A DNA stretch of 11,224 bases from an uncultured Oxalobacteraceae bacterium (lineage in GTDB: Bacteria; Pseudomonadota; Gammaproteobacteria; Burkholderiales; Burkholderiaceae), in assembly GCA_946479255.1 (NCBI GenBank), contig CAMLFK010000160.1, positions 1 through 11,224 of the forward strand, read 5' to 3'. The notes below the pieces were generated by a model. The model did no database searches and had not been told where the DNA came from. It saw only the letters and a list, made by a program, of their open reading frames with translations. The translations under genes and the position numbers were made by a program. Numbering within the stretch: position 1 is the stretch's first letter; each line of letters opens with the position of its first letter. This document shows, piece after piece, positions 1 through 6,418 of the stretch.

Positions 1-481
1 AGCCGAACACGAACAGGCCGTTCGGCAGCAGCGAGTAGAACATCGGCTTGACGCCGACGTGGTCGCGCGCCAGGAACATGGTCTGCTTCTTGCGGTCCCA
101 GATGGCGAAGGCGAACATGCCGCGCAGGCGGTGCACGCAGTCGGCGCCCCAGGCCTGGTAGGAGTGCAGCACCACTTCGGAGTCGGATTTGGTGCGGAAC
201 TCGAAGCCCAGCGCCACCAGTTCGGTGCGCAGCTCGCGATAGTTGTACACCTCGCCGTTGTAGACCATGACGACGCTCTTGTCGCCGTTGAACAGTGGCT
301 GCTGGCCGGTGGCCAGGTCGATCACCGAAAGGCGCCGGTGGCCCATGCCGAGTGCGGTTTCGGTATACAGCTCGCCCTCGTCGGGGCCGCGGTGAAACTG
401 GCTTTCGTTCATGCGGCCAAGCGCCTGGCGGTCGATTTCCCGGTTGCCATGGGTATCAAAAATGCCGACTATTCCGCACAT
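1..481 (-). CDS. XrtA-associated amidotransferase / asparagine synthase-like protein (3' end off window)
   Basis: The first 160 residues are visible; the gene runs off the left edge. The protein starts MCGIVGIFDT, so after Met removal Cys2 becomes the N-terminal nucleophile of a class II (Ntn) glutamine amidotransferase. Other expected glutaminase residues are present: RGPDE (31-35), GHRRLSVID (47-55, with Arg49), YNGEVYN (74-80), SDSE (99-102, with Asp100) and RDHVGVKP (139-146). This arrangement matches the glutaminase domain of AsnB; the ATP-dependent synthetase domain would lie beyond the edge. The usual family length is near 600 residues. In exosortase A loci this protein (TIGR03108-like) is thought to transfer ammonia from glutamine to a sugar or protein acceptor, but the acceptor is not known. 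The ATG at 481 follows a GAGGA ribosome site at 492-496, 34 bp after the preceding glycosyltransferase. Family assignment is firm; the substrate is unknown. Confidence 0.93.
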   Translation of the reverse strand, partial: MCGIVGIFDTHGNREIDRQALGRMNESQFHRGPDEGELYTETALGMGHRRLSVIDLATGQQPLFNGDKSVVMVYNGEVYNYRELRTELVALGFEFRTKSDSEVVLHSYQAWGADCVHRLRGMFAFAIWDRKKQTMFLARDHVGVKPMFYSLLPNGLFVFG

Positions 482-515
482 ACTGTTATTTTCCTCAAGA
501 GCTGATTGGTGTTCA

Positions 516-1655
516 TCATGCCTGGCGCAGCTTTTGGCGGCACAGCCCGTCGTACAGGCCGACGTAGGCGGCCAGCATGGCGCTCATGCTGTACTTCTGC
601 TCGATGCGCGCGCGTGCGGCCGCGCCATGGCGCGCCGCCAATGCAGGGTCTTGCACGTAGCGTGCCAGCGCCGCGGCCAGCGCGCCGCTGTCGACCGGCA
701 CCAGGGTACCGTGCTCGCCGTCGGTGACCACTTCCGGAATGCCGCCGACGCTTGATGCCACCACCGGCAGGCCGCAGGCCATGGCCTCCAGCAGCGACAC
801 CGGCGTGCCTTCGGCCAGCGAGGGCAGGGTGAAGATGTCGAAGCTGTGCAGCAGCTCGGCCACGTCGGAACGCGCGCCGGGCAGCCATACGACATCATTG
901 AGTCCTGCTTCGGCCACCTGGGCCTTGAGCGCGGGCAGCAGCGGACCGTCGCCCAGGATAGACAGGCGCAGGCGACCGCGCTGCTCCGGCAGCCGGGCGC
1001 GCAGCTGCTCGAAGGCCTGCACCAGGCCGCGGTGGTTCTTGATGTCCTGGATGCGCGCCACCGTGCCGATGACGATGTCGCCATCGACCCAGGGCGAGGC
1101 TGTGGCGGCAAGCGGGGCGCGCTTGAAGCGCTCGGTGTCGACGCCATTCTTGATCAACAGCGACTTGGGCGCCGGGATGCCCACCACCTGGCCGAGCCAG
1201 CGATGCAGGTCGTCCGAGACCGGCACGTAGCGGTCGATGAACGGGGCCAGGCGGCGGCGCAGGAAGTTGTGCTTTTTGTTGAGGCCCTGCGGGTCGGCCG
1301 CATCGCGCCCGTGCTCGGCGTGGATGCGCACCGGCACGCCGGCGCAGGCGGCCGTGAAGCAGTACTCCATCGCCGCCAGGTTGTAGGTGTGCAGGATAGC
1401 CGGGGCCAGGCGCCGCATCAGCTTCCAGAAGTCGGCGTGCACGCGCAGGCTGTTCCCGGGCGGCTTGTCGAGCGCGTACAGCTCGACGCCGGGCTGGGTG
1501 ATCTTGTTGGCGAAGTCGCTGTATTTGGTCAGGCACACCAGCGCATGCCGGTATTTATCGGCCGGCATGCGGTTGATGCACTCGACCAGCAGGGTTTCGA
1601 GCCCGCCGACGTCGAGCGCATAGGTCAGGTGGACTACCAGGGGACGCTTATCCAT
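516..1655 (-). CDS. GT4-family glycosyltransferase, PEP-CTERM/XrtA-associated (TIGR03088-like)
   Basis: A 379-residue GT-B fold, retaining glycosyltransferase, predicted to act at the cytoplasmic face of the inner membrane in building the exopolysaccharide repeat unit. The N-terminal acceptor half opens VVHLTYALDVGGLETLL (7-23), with the glycine loop at GGLE 17-20. The C-terminal donor half has NGVDTERF (170-177), GTVARIQDIKNH (197-208), LGDGP (234-238) and the EX7E motif in AEGTPVSLLEAM (Glu282 and Glu290). No transmembrane segment is evident. The ATG at 1655 is chosen because it sits 8 bp after the xrtA stop, behind a strong GGAGGAG ribosome site, and because the family begins right at this beta strand; the reading frame stays open further upstream only as a shadow inside xrtA. 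Sugar donor and acceptor cannot be told from sequence. It closely resembles glycosyltransferases found beside XrtA in many loci. Confidence 0.95.
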   Translation of the reverse strand: MDKRPLVVHLTYALDVGGLETLLVECINRMPADKYRHALVCLTKYSDFANKITQPGVELYALDKPPGNSLRVHADFWKLMRRLAPAILHTYNLAAMEYCFTAACAGVPVRIHAEHGRDAADPQGLNKKHNFLRRRLAPFIDRYVPVSDDLHRWLGQVVGIPAPKSLLIKNGVDTERFKRAPLAATASPWVDGDIVIGTVARIQDIKNHRGLVQAFEQLRARLPEQRGRLRLSILGDGPLLPALKAQVAEAGLNDVVWLPGARSDVAELLHSFDIFTLPSLAEGTPVSLLEAMACGLPVVASSVGGIPEVVTDGEHGTLVPVDSGALAAALARYVQDPALAARHGAAARARIEQKYSMSAMLAAYVGLYDGLCRQKLRQA

Positions 1656-1663
1656 GCTCCTCC
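1656..1663 (-). promoter_or_regulatory. Strong ribosome binding site for the TIGR03088-like glycosyltransferase
   Basis: On the minus strand the xrtA stop codon TAA is followed at once by GGAGGAGC and then the ATG. GGAGG is a near-perfect Shine-Dalgarno core, and it decides the start of this glycosyltransferase. Because it abuts the xrtA stop, ribosomes finishing xrtA would be well placed to reinitiate. Confidence 0.85.
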
Positions 1664-3211
1664 TTACTTGCCGCGCGCCGTGACCAGCGCCTGTTCGACC
1701 GCGGCGCCTTCGCTGGCCAGGAAGGCGCGCATGGCGGCGCGTGCGTCCTCGGGATTGTCGCCATACGGCGCCGACAGCATCACGGCGGCGCCGTCGTCGC
1801 CGCGGAACAGCAGTTTGGCGCGCGCCTGAATCAGCTTGCCGCCGATGTCGCTGGCGGTTCGCTGGCCGTCGATCCAGTACCAGTACCACACCAGGAAGGG
1901 GCCGGATGGCCCGGACATGCGGGCTTCGCGCAGCACCAGGGGTGTGCCTGCCAGTTCGGCGCTTTGCAGGCCTGAACCAACCTGGTGGTGCGCGTCCTTT
2001 TCGCCTGCCATCACGTTGACGGAGCTGATCAAGGCTTTGCCGCTGGCCTGGTTGCGGTAATACAGGATCGTCAGCGCCACCGGACGGGTGGCCGCATCGC
2101 GCTGGTAGACCGTGTTGAAGCCGGCGTCGCCGTCGGCGAAGTCGGGCACCCAGGTGCCGAACGGCGCGGCCTTGGGCCAGCTTACCGCCACGGTCGAGAG
2201 CTTGACCGGGGCCGGGTTGTGGTTGGCGGCGTCGTTGTAGAGAGCGAAGGCGGGCCAGATGGCGCACACCGCGAGGGCGGAAAAGACGACCGGGGCCAGC
2301 CTGGCGGGGGCGGCGCTCACGGCGGAAGGCGCCGCGACCGGCGTGGCCAGGTGGTCGTCGCGGAAGTAGCTGCCGCCCCAGAACATCAGGAACATGACGA
2401 TGCCGAAGAAGATCCAGCCATACACCAGGTGGTCGACGCCGGTGGCCAGTGCCATGTTGCTGGTGTGGCCGATCATGACGATCATGTAGGCGCGCAGGCC
2501 GTTGGCCAGGATCGGGGCGACGATCGACAGCGCCACGAACAGCAGGCGGCGGCTGAGCGAATGGTAGGTCAGGTAGGCGTACAGGCAGCCGATGGTGACC
2601 GAGGAAATCAGGTAGCGCACGCCGCTGCAGGCGGTCACCACCGACCAGCTGCCGGTGGGGATTTCGAAGCGGGTGCCGTTGCGCAGCACCGGGATGCCGG
2701 TGGCCTGCACCGCCCAGACGGTAAAGTCGGCGGTAAATTCGATCAGCGGATCGATGAAGACTTCGCCGAAGGGAACCGCGAACAATAAAAACAATAAGGG
2801 GAACGCGAGCGATGTGGCCAGGCGGCGGCCCAGCACGGCCAGGGCGATGAGGGGCAGCATCGAGACGAAGGCGTACTGCATCACCACCTGCACGCCACCC
2901 ATGCGCGCGGCCAGCCAGCCGGCGCCGGCAATGGCCAGCAGGATCAGCGCGGGCCAGTAGGGCTGCGGGGAAAAGGCGGCGAAGTTGGCGCGGCGGCGCC
3001 AGATCAGCCAGGCGCTGATCGGTACGATCACGTAGCCGTGGGCGAAGGTTTCGGAGCTGTTCCAGATCGAGACGATCGATGCGGCGGTGCCGAAGTACAG
3101 GGCGAACGGCGCCAGCATGGCCAGTGCGATCAGGGCCAGCGTGGCGGGAGGCAGCAGCAGGGAGCCACGTTTGGCGGCGGCCGGTGTACTCGGGGTGTCG
3201 GTCATCAGCAT
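1664..3211 (-). CDS. xrtA: Exosortase A fused to EpsI domain (XrtA-EpsI)
   Basis: A 515-residue inner-membrane protein. Residues about 20-280 form the multi-spanning exosortase (EpsH) core, with hydrophobic segments near 22-45, 57-71, 86-103, 108-127, 131-149, 200-214, 223-247 and 262-280. The expected catalytic residues are visible: Cys195 in TACSGVRYL, Arg240 in ANGLRAYM and His261 in VDHLVYGW. Exosortases cleave proteins at the C-terminal PEP-CTERM signal and are viewed as a Gram-negative analogue of sortase. After a linker (285-303), a further membrane segment (304-325) leads into an EpsI/DUF3485 domain predicted to be periplasmic, with VSWPKAAPFGTWVP (343-356), a YYRNQ motif (384-388) and VWYWYWIDGQ (441-450). 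Elsewhere EpsI is often a separate gene. The ATG at 3211 overlaps the preceding gene by 7 bp behind GAGGAG; an in-frame ATG at 3205, forming a TGATG junction, is an alternative start. Its neighbours are glycosyltransferases, as is typical for XrtA. Confidence 0.96.
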   Translation of the reverse strand: MLMTDTPSTPAAAKRGSLLLPPATLALIALAMLAPFALYFGTAASIVSIWNSSETFAHGYVIVPISAWLIWRRRANFAAFSPQPYWPALILLAIAGAGWLAARMGGVQVVMQYAFVSMLPLIALAVLGRRLATSLAFPLLFLLFAVPFGEVFIDPLIEFTADFTVWAVQATGIPVLRNGTRFEIPTGSWSVVTACSGVRYLISSVTIGCLYAYLTYHSLSRRLLFVALSIVAPILANGLRAYMIVMIGHTSNMALATGVDHLVYGWIFFGIVMFLMFWGGSYFRDDHLATPVAAPSAVSAAPARLAPVVFSALAVCAIWPAFALYNDAANHNPAPVKLSTVAVSWPKAAPFGTWVPDFADGDAGFNTVYQRDAATRPVALTILYYRNQASGKALISSVNVMAGEKDAHHQVGSGLQSAELAGTPLVLREARMSGPSGPFLVWYWYWIDGQRTASDIGGKLIQARAKLLFRGDDGAAVMLSAPYGDNPEDARAAMRAFLASEGAAVEQALVTARGK

Positions 3212-4395
3212 TCCAGCTTCTCCTCGATGCGCGCCAGCTTGCTTGGCCAGCTGTACTGGCGCTGGACGTTGGCGCGCGCGGCCGGACCGACCGCGTTGTC
3301 AGGCTGGCGCAAGAGCGCGCCGACTGTGCTTATGAAGGCCGCGGCATCCTCGGCCAGGATCAGTTCATGTCCGGCCTGGGCGTCGATGCCTTCGAGCGCC
3401 TGGCTGGAGACGACGACAGGGCGCGCCATGGCCATCGCTTCGAGTACCTTGTTCTGAATGCCGCGCGCCACGCGCAGCGGCGCCACCGCCACCTCGGCGT
3501 GGGCGATGTAGGGGCGCACGTCGGGCACGGTGCCGGTCACCACGATGCCGGCCTGCTGGGCCAGCGCTTGGACGGCAGGAGCGGGACGGGCGCCGACGAT
3601 GTAAAAGCGCAGCGCGGGCGTTTGCGCCAGCAGCTGGGGGAACACTTCGGTGGCGAACCACTGGACCGCGTCGATATTGGGCCAGTAGTCCATCGCGCCG
3701 GTGAACACCAGGGCGCGCTCGCCTTCTACGTAGGGCGAGTCGTAATGGCGCTCGGGCGAGAAGTAGTCGGTGTCGACGCCGTTATTGAAAAAGCCGATGC
3801 GCGCATCGCTTTCCGGCGCCAGCTTCCTGAACAGGTCGGCCTCGGGCGCGGAGACGAACAGCGAGGCGTCGCACTCGCGCGCCACCTTGCGTTCGTAGGC
3901 CAGCAGCTGGGTGGCTTCGTGGCGGTACAGCCAGTTCATCGGGAAGGATTTCTTTTCGGCGTACTGGCGCCATTTGTCGGAGTCGACGTCGACGAAGTCG
4001 ACCACCCGGCGCGCCTGCGGATAGCGTTCCGCGTACTGCGCCATGGCCGAGGAGAAGATCAGGATGCGGTCGATCTTGTGCTCGCGCACGCTGCGATCGA
4101 CGTACTCTTTCATCGAGGCGTCGCGGTAGTAGTCGAGCGAGAGCGAACGCTTGGCCAGCAGCGCGCCCAGGCTGCGCACCCGCCCGAGCAGGGGATTGAG
4201 TTTGGCGAAGTGGCTGGTGGCGCACAGTTCCTGCACGGTCGGCACGTACTGCCAGTCGTCGTCGTCGTCGACGAAGGTGCCGAGGTGGACCTTGTAGTGC
4301 TGGGCCAGGTGCTTGAGCAGGTGGTAAGACCGGATCTTGTCGCCCTTATTGGGCGGGAACGGGATGCGGTGGACGAGCAGGAGCAGGTTTTGCAC
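3205..4395 (-). CDS. Glycosyltransferase, PEP-CTERM/EpsH1 system-associated (TIGR03087-like)
   Basis: A 396-residue GT-B glycosyltransferase related to GT4, probably cytoplasmic and adding a sugar during exopolysaccharide synthesis. It begins LLLLVHRIPFPPNKGDK (4-20) followed by IRSYHLLKHL, the typical family opening. Later landmarks are VVDFVDVDSDKW (131-142), FFNNGVDTDYFSP (202-214), FTGAMDYWPN (231-240), FYIVGARP (264-271) and RGIQNKVLEAMAM (311-323). The position of the first Glu of the usual EX7E pair is Arg311; the second, Glu319, is kept. The start is taken as GTG at 4395, 5 bp after the femAB-type stop, because this is where homology should begin; an ATG at 4467 would add 24 unlikely residues inside the upstream gene. 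Ribosome site is weak, so coupling to the upstream gene is likely. Residues 43-47 are a run of five Asp. The donor sugar is unknown. Confidence 0.93.
   Translation of the reverse strand: MQNLLLLVHRIPFPPNKGDKIRSYHLLKHLAQHYKVHLGTFVDDDDDWQYVPTVQELCATSHFAKLNPLLGRVRSLGALLAKRSLSLDYYRDASMKEYVDRSVREHKIDRILIFSSAMAQYAERYPQARRVVDFVDVDSDKWRQYAEKKSFPMNWLYRHEATQLLAYERKVARECDASLFVSAPEADLFRKLAPESDARIGFFNNGVDTDYFSPERHYDSPYVEGERALVFTGAMDYWPNIDAVQWFATEVFPQLLAQTPALRFYIVGARPAPAVQALAQQAGIVVTGTVPDVRPYIAHAEVAVAPLRVARGIQNKVLEAMAMARPVVVSSQALEGIDAQAGHELILAEDAAAFISTVGALLRQPDNAVGPAARANVQRQYSWPSKLARIEEKLEC
4255..4269 (-). repeat. Five-unit GAC trinucleotide run (penta-Asp)
   Basis: Five perfect GTC units on the plus strand read as five GAC codons on the coding strand, giving Asp43-Asp47 of the TIGR03087-like glycosyltransferase. 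The run is short, in frame and probably lies in a surface loop just after the second beta strand of the N-terminal half. A change of whole units would not break the frame. Confidence 0.7.
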
Positions 4396-4400
4396 GCTGA

Positions 4401-5492
4401 TCAGCCCAGGTTCTTGACGATGTGCGGACCGAGCACATTGGCCAGGCCGATCGGCAGCTTTTTCCACATCTTGATGAACAGCTGGTACTTGGGGTTCAGC
4501 GGATTGTTGTCCGGCAGTTCAGTCGATGCGTACAGCTTGTATTCGTAGGCCAGCGGGGTCGGCGCGAAGCCCCAGTTCTTCTTGAAGTCGAAGGCGCCGG
4601 TACCGAGCTTGCTGCGGCCGAAGTCGAAGATGCGCACGCCGCGCGCGGCCGCCGCCTGCATCAGGTTCCAGTACATGTAGTCGTTGCCGGCCACTTCGCG
4701 CGCGGCCGGCATGCCGCCGCCGTAGTAGGGCAGCACTTCGTCGCGCCAGTAGAAACTCAGTACGCCGGCGATCAGCTGGCCGTCCTTGACGATGATGCGG
4801 ATCTCGGTTTCGTCCTTGAAGACTTCGGCGATCATCTTGAAGTAGGACTTGGGGAACACCGGGGTGCCGAGGCGGTGCACGCTGGTCGAGTAGCAGGTGA
4901 AGAAGCGCTCGACGTCCTGGTCGATCTCGGCGGTGAGGCCGAGCTTGATCCCCTTGCGCACCATGGCGCGCTGCTTGCGCGGGATGGCGTTCATGTTCTC
5001 TTCGTCGTCGGCGCTGATCTCCTTGCGGAAAGTGACGTACAGCTCCTTCTGGTACCAGCTCGCATCGCCTGCGTGGGCCGGCAGCAGGTTGCGGTATTCC
5101 AGGTGGCCGACGTTCAGTTCGCGGGCGATTTTGTCGGCGGCGGCGTCCAGCAGCGGCTTGGCGCGCTGGTCGGTACAGGCCACCCCGCCCAGCACGCAGA
5201 AGGGCAGGGAGCCGAGCGAGTGGCCGAACATGCGGCTCTTGATTTCGGCCAGCGGCAGTACGCCGATGATCTGGCCTTCGCTTTCGGCGTAATAAAACCA
5301 GGTCTTGTGGCCGTACACGCGCTCGATGACGGTCTGCCAGCCGGCGCGGTGGAAGAAGGTGGCGTCCGGGCAGGTCTGCACGAAGGCGTCCCAGCGGGCG
5401 TAATCCTGGGGCTGCAGCAGGCGCACGGTGAGTGCCGCGCCGGCTGCGCTGGCGGCAGGGCGGTCTTGTACTGCGTCGATCGTCGAGCTCAT
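4401..5492 (-). CDS. FemAB/GNAT-type acyltransferase, XrtA-associated (TIGR03019-like)
   Basis: A 363-residue soluble protein resembling the FemAB-related family found in exosortase A loci. FemAB proteins have two GNAT-like folds and in Gram-positive bacteria transfer amino acids from aminoacyl-tRNA to peptidoglycan precursors. In XrtA loci the acceptor is not established; an amino sugar or peptide linked to the exopolysaccharide is a reasonable inference. Landmarks are ATFFHRAGWQTVIERVYGH (44-62), IGVLPLAEIKSRMFGHSLGS (76-95), PRKQRAMVRKGIKLGL (171-186), AGVLSFYWRDEVLPYYGGG (242-260) and RIFDFGRSKLGTGAFDFKKN (287-306). The second GNAT half is roughly 170-320. The ATG at 5492 was chosen because the frame upstream only runs antigenically through the neighbouring deacetylase gene with unconserved, Pro/Arg-rich sequence. 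It is preceded by a 41-bp gap, the longest in the window, and no clear ribosome site. It ends 5 bp before the next glycosyltransferase. Confidence 0.92.
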   Translation of the reverse strand: MSSTIDAVQDRPAASAAGAALTVRLLQPQDYARWDAFVQTCPDATFFHRAGWQTVIERVYGHKTWFYYAESEGQIIGVLPLAEIKSRMFGHSLGSLPFCVLGGVACTDQRAKPLLDAAADKIARELNVGHLEYRNLLPAHAGDASWYQKELYVTFRKEISADDEENMNAIPRKQRAMVRKGIKLGLTAEIDQDVERFFTCYSTSVHRLGTPVFPKSYFKMIAEVFKDETEIRIIVKDGQLIAGVLSFYWRDEVLPYYGGGMPAAREVAGNDYMYWNLMQAAAARGVRIFDFGRSKLGTGAFDFKKNWGFAPTPLAYEYKLYASTELPDNNPLNPKYQLFIKMWKKLPIGLANVLGPHIVKNLG

Positions 5493-5533
5493 TGTCTGGG
5501 AGTTCTTATTTCGTTTGTCGGGGTGGCGCTGGG

Positions 5534-6412
5534 TCAGGCGGGCAAGAACAGCTTGTCCATGCGGTCCCACTTGAAATCGCGGGTCAGCTGGCGGATGCGG
5601 CCTTCCATCTTTTCCAGGTTGACGTAGTGGCGGAATTTGGCCTTGGCGCTGGCGCCTTCGGGGCGCGGCTGGCCGGGGTCGATTTCCCACGGGTGAAAGT
5701 AAAAGATCGCCGATTCCTGGTCGACGCTGTTCACGCGCCGCATCATCCAGCGCGACAGCGCGTACGGCAGCAGGCGGAAGTAGCCGCCGCCGCCGGCCGG
5801 CAGCTTGCGCGACATCAGCTGCACCGTGGTGATCGGCACTTCCAGCAAGCCGTCCGGGCCATGCGGGTAGAAGGCGAAGCGCGGCGCGTCCGGCATGCCG
5901 TAATGGTCGTGGGCGATTGGGTAAATCGAGGAGCTGTAGCGGTAGCCGGCTTCATGCAGGGCTTCGAGCGCCCACAGGTTGGCGTGGCCGATGGAAAAGC
6001 TGGGGGCGCGGTAGCCGATCACCGGCACGCCGCCGATATCTTCCAAAATCTTTTTGCTGCTGACGATATCGCCGGTGAATTCCACCCGGCTCTGGTCGGA
6101 GGCGCGCAGGTGGCCATAGCCGTGGCTGGCCAGCTCGTGGCCGCCGGCGACGATGCGCTTGACCATGGCCGGGTAGCGCTCGGCGATCCAGCCGAGCGTA
6201 AAGAAGGTGGCGTGCACTTCGCCTTCGGCGAGGATGGCGAGGATGCGGTCGATATTGGCTTCGACCCGGCACTCGCGCTCGGGCCAGCTGACGCGGTCGA
6301 TATTGGGCGCGAAAGCCGAGACCTGGAAGTAGTCTTCCACGTCGATGGTCATGGCATTGCGGATCGGCGCGCCGGGCACGCGCGGCCGGGCTGGGGGAGC
6401 TTGCATCATCAT
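5534..6412 (-). CDS. Polysaccharide deacetylase, XrtA-associated (NodB fold, TIGR03006-like)
   Basis: A 292-residue carbohydrate esterase family 4 enzyme that would remove N-acetyl (or O-acetyl) groups from the exopolysaccharide. NodB motifs are in order: MTIDVEDYFQ (21-30) holding the catalytic and metal Asp residues (Asp24, Asp27); HATFFTLGW (67-75); SHGYGH (96-101) with metal ligands His97 and His101; YRAPSFS (134-140) with Arg135; and YFHPWEID (238-245) with His240. No signal peptide or membrane segment is visible, so the mature enzyme looks cytoplasmic, which is common for this subfamily. The gene opens ATGATGATG at 6412, 6 bp after the ATPase stop; a later ATG at residue 21 is less likely because it leaves no room before the first motif. 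Deacetylation would imply N-acetylated sugars in the polymer, which fits a neighbouring amidotransferase, but that is inference. Confidence 0.95.
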   Translation of the reverse strand: MMMQAPPARPRVPGAPIRNAMTIDVEDYFQVSAFAPNIDRVSWPERECRVEANIDRILAILAEGEVHATFFTLGWIAERYPAMVKRIVAGGHELASHGYGHLRASDQSRVEFTGDIVSSKKILEDIGGVPVIGYRAPSFSIGHANLWALEALHEAGYRYSSSIYPIAHDHYGMPDAPRFAFYPHGPDGLLEVPITTVQLMSRKLPAGGGGYFRLLPYALSRWMMRRVNSVDQESAIFYFHPWEIDPGQPRPEGASAKAKFRHYVNLEKMEGRIRQLTRDFKWDRMDKLFLPA

Positions 6413-6418
6413 GGCGGG

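Noticed and set aside
2..25. Inverted repeat GCCGAAC...GTTCGGC at the left edge
   Set aside because: It is a 7-bp stem with an 11-nt (roughly) loop inside the amidotransferase coding region, expected by chance in GC-rich DNA and without a U tract.
482..519. Tandem ATGATG just at the end of the TIGR03088-like glycosyltransferase as the amidotransferase start
   Set aside because: Neither ATG is in frame with the amidotransferase, and Cys must be residue 2 for the Ntn nucleophile, which fixes the start at 481.
1656..2267. N-terminal extension of the TIGR03088-like glycosyltransferase, open upstream of its ATG
   Set aside because: The extension lies wholly inside xrtA, is Arg/Pro/Gly-rich and resembles no glycosyltransferase; the ATG at 1655 has a strong ribosome site and the family's usual start.
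4396..4467. ATG at 4467 as the start of the TIGR03087-like glycosyltransferase
   Set aside because: It would add 24 residues overlapping the FemAB-like gene by dozens of bases; family similarity begins at the GTG at 4395 directly before the first beta strand.
3079..4548. Plus-strand reading frames of up to about 490 codons across the glycosyltransferase and FemAB-like genes
   Set aside because: These are antisense shadows of high-GC genes with no motif, no ribosome site and low-complexity composition.
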